A DNA stretch of 7,972 nucleotides, from contig JAZNMO010000092.1 of the NCBI GenBank assembly GCA_045579665.1, positions 1 to 7,972 of the forward strand, read 5' to 3'. Position numbers and translations under genes: made by a program. Of this stretch, positions 5,901 to 7,972 are shown in pieces (positions within the stretch are counted from its first letter, which is position 1; every line of letters starts with the position of its first letter). The DNA is from COE1 sp045579665. GTDB lineage: Bacteria > Bacillota > Clostridia > Lachnospirales > Lachnospiraceae. The notes beneath the pieces are model-generated. The model did not search any database. It worked only from the letters and a program-made list of their open reading frames with translations, and had not been told where the DNA came from.

Positions 5901-7824
5901 TACAAAGTATGACACAATGACTAAGACTACTAAGGTAGAATATCAGGTACTTGCTAACAGCAGTGCAGTTGTATATGTTGCAGCAGATGGAACTGCGGCA
6001 GGCAAGGGAACTTCAGAAAGCCCTGTAGACCTTGCAACTGCTGTGAAGTATGCGGCTCCCGGTCAGTATATTGTATTAAAGAACGGTACATACACATGTA
6101 ACAATATTACAATCGGAAGAAGTGTTTCCGGTACAGCAGAGAAGCCAATTTATCTTGTGGCTGAGGATGTAAACGGTGTTGTATTCAAGAACTTTGGATT
6201 AACAATCGTAGGAAGCTACTGGCATGTATATGGTATCTATGTACAGGACCCAAGTGCAGTAGGTATCCAGGTATCAGGTAACTACAATACTATCGAAATG
6301 TGTACAGTAGAGGGTTCAGGTAACACAGGTATCCAGATTAGCCGTTCAGGCAGCGTAGACAGAGACCCTGGTTATGAAGCATTATTATGGCCTTCTTACA
6401 ACTTAATTAAGAACTGTGAGTCCTTCGATAACTGTGATGCTGGTAGAAATGATGCGGACGGATTTGCTGCTAAGTTAACCTGTGGTGAAGGAAATGTATT
6501 CTACGGATGTATCGGACATAACAATATTGATGACGGCTGGGATTTATTTGCAAAGGCAATCTCAGGTGAAATCGGAGCAGTTACGATTGAGAACTGTATT
6601 GCATATAACAATGGTTGGTTAACAGATGAAGACACAACGGTAGCAGGCTATGAGTACGGTGAAGGTAACGGATTCAAGCTTGGTGGTAACGATATGTACG
6701 GCGGACATATCTTAAAGAACTCTATTGCATTTGGTAACATCGGTAAGGGTATCACAAGTAACAGCTGCCCAGACTGTAAGGTATTTGATTCTACATCTTA
6801 CGGCAATGCAATCGGAGCCAATGGTGCTTATAACATCAGCTTTGCAACAAAGGCAAGCAATTTACAGATGTGGGAAGTAGAAGGTTTGATTTCTGTAACA
6901 TCTAAGGATAATACAACCTTTGCTGACCAGATTCCAAAGTCATTCTTAACAGAGAATAACTACTTATATGATGGTGCTTTATCTTATAACAATAAGGCTG
7001 TAACAGTATCAGATGACTGGTTTGAGAATGTTGACCTTTCAATTATTCCTACCAGAAATGCAGATGGTACAATCAATATGCAGGGCTTATTGAATCCTAC
7101 AGAGCTTTGCCCTGTAAATGCAGGCGGAAGACTGGATGTAACAAGTGATGAAGCTAAATCAGTGAAGCCACAGATGCCTACAGTAGAGGAAACACCTGAC
7201 GAGGAGCCTTCTACAGAGGAGCCGGAGACAGAAGTACCTTCAGGTGATGGGAACGAAGGAAATACCGAGGATAAAAAACCTGCTGACAATACTTCTAAGA
7301 ATCCTTCAACCAGCAAGAGTTCTTCTTCTGGTGCAGTAGTTACAATTGTAGAGCAGAGTGCACCACTTACTGCAAATCCTGCATTTGGCGGTGTGATGAC
7401 AGCTGAAATCAAGCTTTCAGCAGAAGGTAAGCTTAAGGCAGATGTATTAGCGAAGTACTATGGACAGTATGCAATCGTTATGGTTCATGCAGGAAATGGC
7501 ATCGGATACACAATTGATACCTTACAGCTGACAGGAAGCGAAGCAGACTTAACACTCAAGAATAAGATTGAGAAGGATGATAACTTCGCAGAAGGCTTTG
7601 AGACCTATAAGATTACAGTTGTAGAAGAGAAGCAGTTGACCTATGAAATCGGTACACATATCAATGTAGGTGCCGAGAATGCAGGAAAGACCGCATATAT
7701 CTTTGCATTGAATCTTTTGACAGGTCAGTATGAGGTAAAGAACGTTATGACAGTAAATGAGATTGGTAACGTAGTTGTAATGACTAACGCTATTTCAGAT
7801 ATGGTTGTATTGGTTCAGGAATAA
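2923..7824 (+). CDS. Secreted multimodular PL9 pectate lyase, 1633 residues
   Basis: This extracellular enzyme is predicted to cut polygalacturonate (pectin) by calcium-dependent beta-elimination. Order: signal peptide 1-30 (basic N-terminus, hydrophobic core, cleavage near VFA-A); Thr/Glu-rich 12-residue repeats about 51-134; two near-identical 150-residue modules at 165-314 and 315-464, possibly carbohydrate-binding; FN3-like domains about 471-562 and 566-655; laminin-G/concanavalin-like region about 657-905; linker beta domain to about 1010; PL9 parallel beta-helix about 1016-1406; acidic then Ser/Lys-rich linker to 1470; C-terminal beta domain 1471-1633. The PL9 part matches Dickeya Pel9A motifs: DADGFAAKL with D1179, DDGWD with D1203, D1204 and D1207 as calcium ligands, and NGFKLGG with K1252 as catalytic base, so the enzyme should be active. 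No LPXTG motif, SLH repeat or dockerin is visible, so its attachment to the cell is unclear. Expression is probably under cre control. The PL9 call is firm; names of the accessory domains are tentative. Confidence 0.95.
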   Translation: MRKSIKRMSKKLMVMILSVTMAMSNVTVFAAEAETATVVETEATAETETVNETATAVETETANETATAVETETANETATAVETETVNETTTVAETETVTETATVVETESVTETATVVETESVIETETIVEIPELMVAEAEAVAETETVADEETVIVTSTSNAAVWSAEAMLTATSEAVNGLQLMGEGWSLGGPDSAGGDTFGTDGTYAKAGGTKAQTDGSNAKGTIPNGGCYLQYTAQDDGTFIISEKTQKSNKTFYVVDSNGTVVTTAVSGSASTYDDVKVPVTKGVTYYAYMAGSTANIFKAEFVPTQTIRTWSAEALFNANATEDNGLKLCGEGWSIGGPDSAGGDTFGTDGTYAKAGGTKAQTDGSNAKGSIPNGGCYLEYTASANGKLVISEKTQKSNKTFYVVNSDGEVVKTAVSGSASTYDDVTVDVVEGKSYYAYMAGSTANIFQVKLIQGEKEVTPWEEVAAPVINKVTMDADGNLEVDYSAVIDEYKGAQQVTVIMFYEGHEAGSTTVTKPGMAVEFAPLWSGNYTFVAIAQRAGVADKSSEVYAYDGYVLPVKKPIVELAQNRGNGVVYLDWINALYADYFNVYYKESGAAEYTTFETEDTDGYATIEGLTVGASYDFKLEAVRKADGFVATYEYPNFVVTQDAQHEWFFGTVGSAQETHAIVADAAGNTLQKVDMSTKDEAANKQGIAPVTVDVVNTANTVAFAPTGNGKISDGEEGFQYFYTMIDPNTENFKLTATFTLTSLYGNTFDNQTGYGIIATDMLGYNYYGTDGLWIKCKQLNSVSTQIFSVKANFVGQRNISGYESVDTTATEGYTRITEQQKFQNTKPNYEVGATYTFTLEKTNDGYYSSCNGETVKYEDLSILSKQEDGSLCIGVFASRNAGITVSDIQFETSESTGITSVEKSEAITPNAAILSSNNVGTDVYEYIYVPNIAGDLTVSVNGTACFEGKVEANKVVRVNVPVKLGANEVVSSLVPDASQNLTKYDTMTKTTKVEYQVLANSSAVVYVAADGTAAGKGTSESPVDLATAVKYAAPGQYIVLKNGTYTCNNITIGRSVSGTAEKPIYLVAEDVNGVVFKNFGLTIVGSYWHVYGIYVQDPSAVGIQVSGNYNTIEMCTVEGSGNTGIQISRSGSVDRDPGYEALLWPSYNLIKNCESFDNCDAGRNDADGFAAKLTCGEGNVFYGCIGHNNIDDGWDLFAKAISGEIGAVTIENCIAYNNGWLTDEDTTVAGYEYGEGNGFKLGGNDMYGGHILKNSIAFGNIGKGITSNSCPDCKVFDSTSYGNAIGANGAYNISFATKASNLQMWEVEGLISVTSKDNTTFADQIPKSFLTENNYLYDGALSYNNKAVTVSDDWFENVDLSIIPTRNADGTINMQGLLNPTELCPVNAGGRLDVTSDEAKSVKPQMPTVEETPDEEPSTEEPETEVPSGDGNEGNTEDKKPADNTSKNPSTSKSSSSGAVVTIVEQSAPLTANPAFGGVMTAEIKLSAEGKLKADVLAKYYGQYAIVMVHAGNGIGYTIDTLQLTGSEADLTLKNKIEKDDNFAEGFETYKITVVEEKQLTYEIGTHINVGAENAGKTAYIFALNLLTGQYEVKNVMTVNEIGNVVVMTNAISDMVVLVQE
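3073..3324 (+). repeat. 36-bp tandem repeat coding for NETATAVETETA-like units
   Basis: Seven in-frame 36-bp units start at 3073, 3109, 3145, 3181, 3217, 3253 and 3289, the last one degenerate. Units 1 and 2 differ by a single base, and later units drift (NETTTVAETETV, TETATVVETESV). Because each unit is a multiple of three, gain or loss of copies would change stalk length without breaking the reading frame. The product is an acidic, threonine-rich, probably extended segment directly after the signal peptide. Confidence 0.9.
3415..4314 (+). repeat. Tandem 450-bp duplication encoding two homologous modules
   Basis: Unit 1 starts at W165 (3415) and unit 2 at W315 (3865), an exact 450-bp period. 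The proteins are nearly identical through GPDSAGGDTFGTDGTY, IPNGGCYL, the ISEKTQKSNKTFYVV segment and the YYAYMAGSTANIF strand. At DNA level, 45 bases are identical at 3655-3699 and 4105-4149, including third codon positions, which points to recent duplication or gene conversion. The aromatic Y-Y-x-Y and terminal GS motif resemble beta-sandwich modules attached to other polysaccharide lyases. Confidence 0.9.
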
Positions 7825-7885
7825 GATTATGAAAAGGGGCTGTGAAAAAAGCACTCAGCGCAAAAGCAGTCCCTAGCTAATAATC
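7825..7885 (+). other. 3' untranslated segment with a shared 15-nt motif and a possible hairpin
   Basis: GGGGCTGTGAAAAAA at 7836-7850 is identical to the minus-strand sequence at 139-125 after the LysR gene. Here GGGGCTG (7836-7842) can pair with CAGTCCC (7868-7874), with one G-T pair, around a long loop. No T-run follows, so it is not itself a terminator. No gene is visible. Confidence 0.5.
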
Positions 7886-7928
7886 GAGATAGATATCTTG
7901 GATGTCCAAGATACCTATCTCTTTTTTT
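7886..7928 (+). terminator. Long intrinsic terminator of the pectate lyase gene
   Basis: GAGATAG (7886-7892) pairs with CTATCTC (7915-7921); after one A-C mismatch, TATCTTGG (7894-7901) pairs with CCAAGATA (7906-7913) around the loop ATGT. Seven T residues follow (7922-7928). It starts about 60 nt after the stop codon, so the pectate lyase is a single-gene transcript. Confidence 0.93.
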
Positions 7929-7972
7929 GAAAGGTGCCTTTTTAGTTTAGATGTAAGATACTGAAACATTAC
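7929..7972. other. Right-edge intergenic sequence
   Basis: No coding region can be supported. A mini-hairpin, AAAG-GTGC-CTTT (7930-7941), with T residues running on to 7943, may be a remnant or secondary terminator. The segment 7935-7961 resembles 59-84 at the left end. Confidence 0.4.

Noticed and set aside
6984..7412. A 142-codon minus-strand open frame near the end of the pectate lyase gene
   Set aside because: It is antisense to the linker and neighbouring coding sequence, with low-complexity Ser-rich translation and no family resemblance.
1170..7824. Operon or functional coupling of the lyase and the pectate lyase
   Set aside because: A strong terminator (2627-2655) and a separate promoter with its own operator lie between them, and no shared pathway is apparent.

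Overview
The window looks like chromosomal DNA of a Gram-positive Bacillota bacterium, most likely a gut Lachnospiraceae member (Lachnospira-like). This is an inference. It rests on strong AGGAGG-type ribosome binding sites, AT-rich spacers, U-tract intrinsic terminators, a textbook cre-type operator, and a very large multimodular secreted pectate lyase of the kind found in gut pectin degraders. No rRNA, tRNA, CRISPR array, insertion sequence or phage gene is visible.

Layout: (1) Bases 1-159 hold no convincing gene. They carry a small plus-strand terminator, probably of a gene lying off the left edge, and a strong hairpin that terminates the minus-strand regulator gene. (2) Bases 160-1050, minus strand: a LysR-type transcriptional regulator. 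(3) Bases 1051-1169: a divergent control region with a perfect 7-bp inverted repeat, a repeated CTAAACCAT motif and a good -10 box for the rightward gene. (4) Bases 1170-2618, plus strand: a PLP-dependent beta-eliminating lyase of the tryptophanase / tyrosine phenol-lyase family, closer to tyrosine phenol-lyase but with several active-site substitutions. It ends at a clear intrinsic terminator. (5) Bases 2656-2922: the control region of the next gene, with an extended -10 promoter, a perfect cre palindrome just downstream of the predicted start site, and a roughly 160-nt structured leader. (6) Bases 2923-7824, plus strand: a 1633-residue secreted PL9 pectate lyase. Its order is signal peptide, Thr/Glu-rich 12-residue repeats, two near-identical 150-residue modules, two fibronectin-III-like domains, a laminin-G-like region, a linker beta domain, the PL9 parallel beta-helix with its calcium and catalytic residues intact, an acidic/Ser linker and a C-terminal beta domain. 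(7) Bases 7825-7972: a short repeated motif and a long terminator.

Functionally there are two separate units. The LysR/lyase pair looks like a self-contained inducible amino-acid catabolism switch, in which the regulator controls both itself and the lyase. The PL9 gene is a stand-alone transcription unit under carbon-source control that would degrade pectin (polygalacturonate) outside the cell. A terminator separates the units, and nothing in the sequence links their functions. No wholly new system is evident. The points most worth following are the altered active site of the lyase, the unassigned modules of the pectate lyase, its N-terminal repeat stalk, and the compact operator/leader arrangement in front of it.
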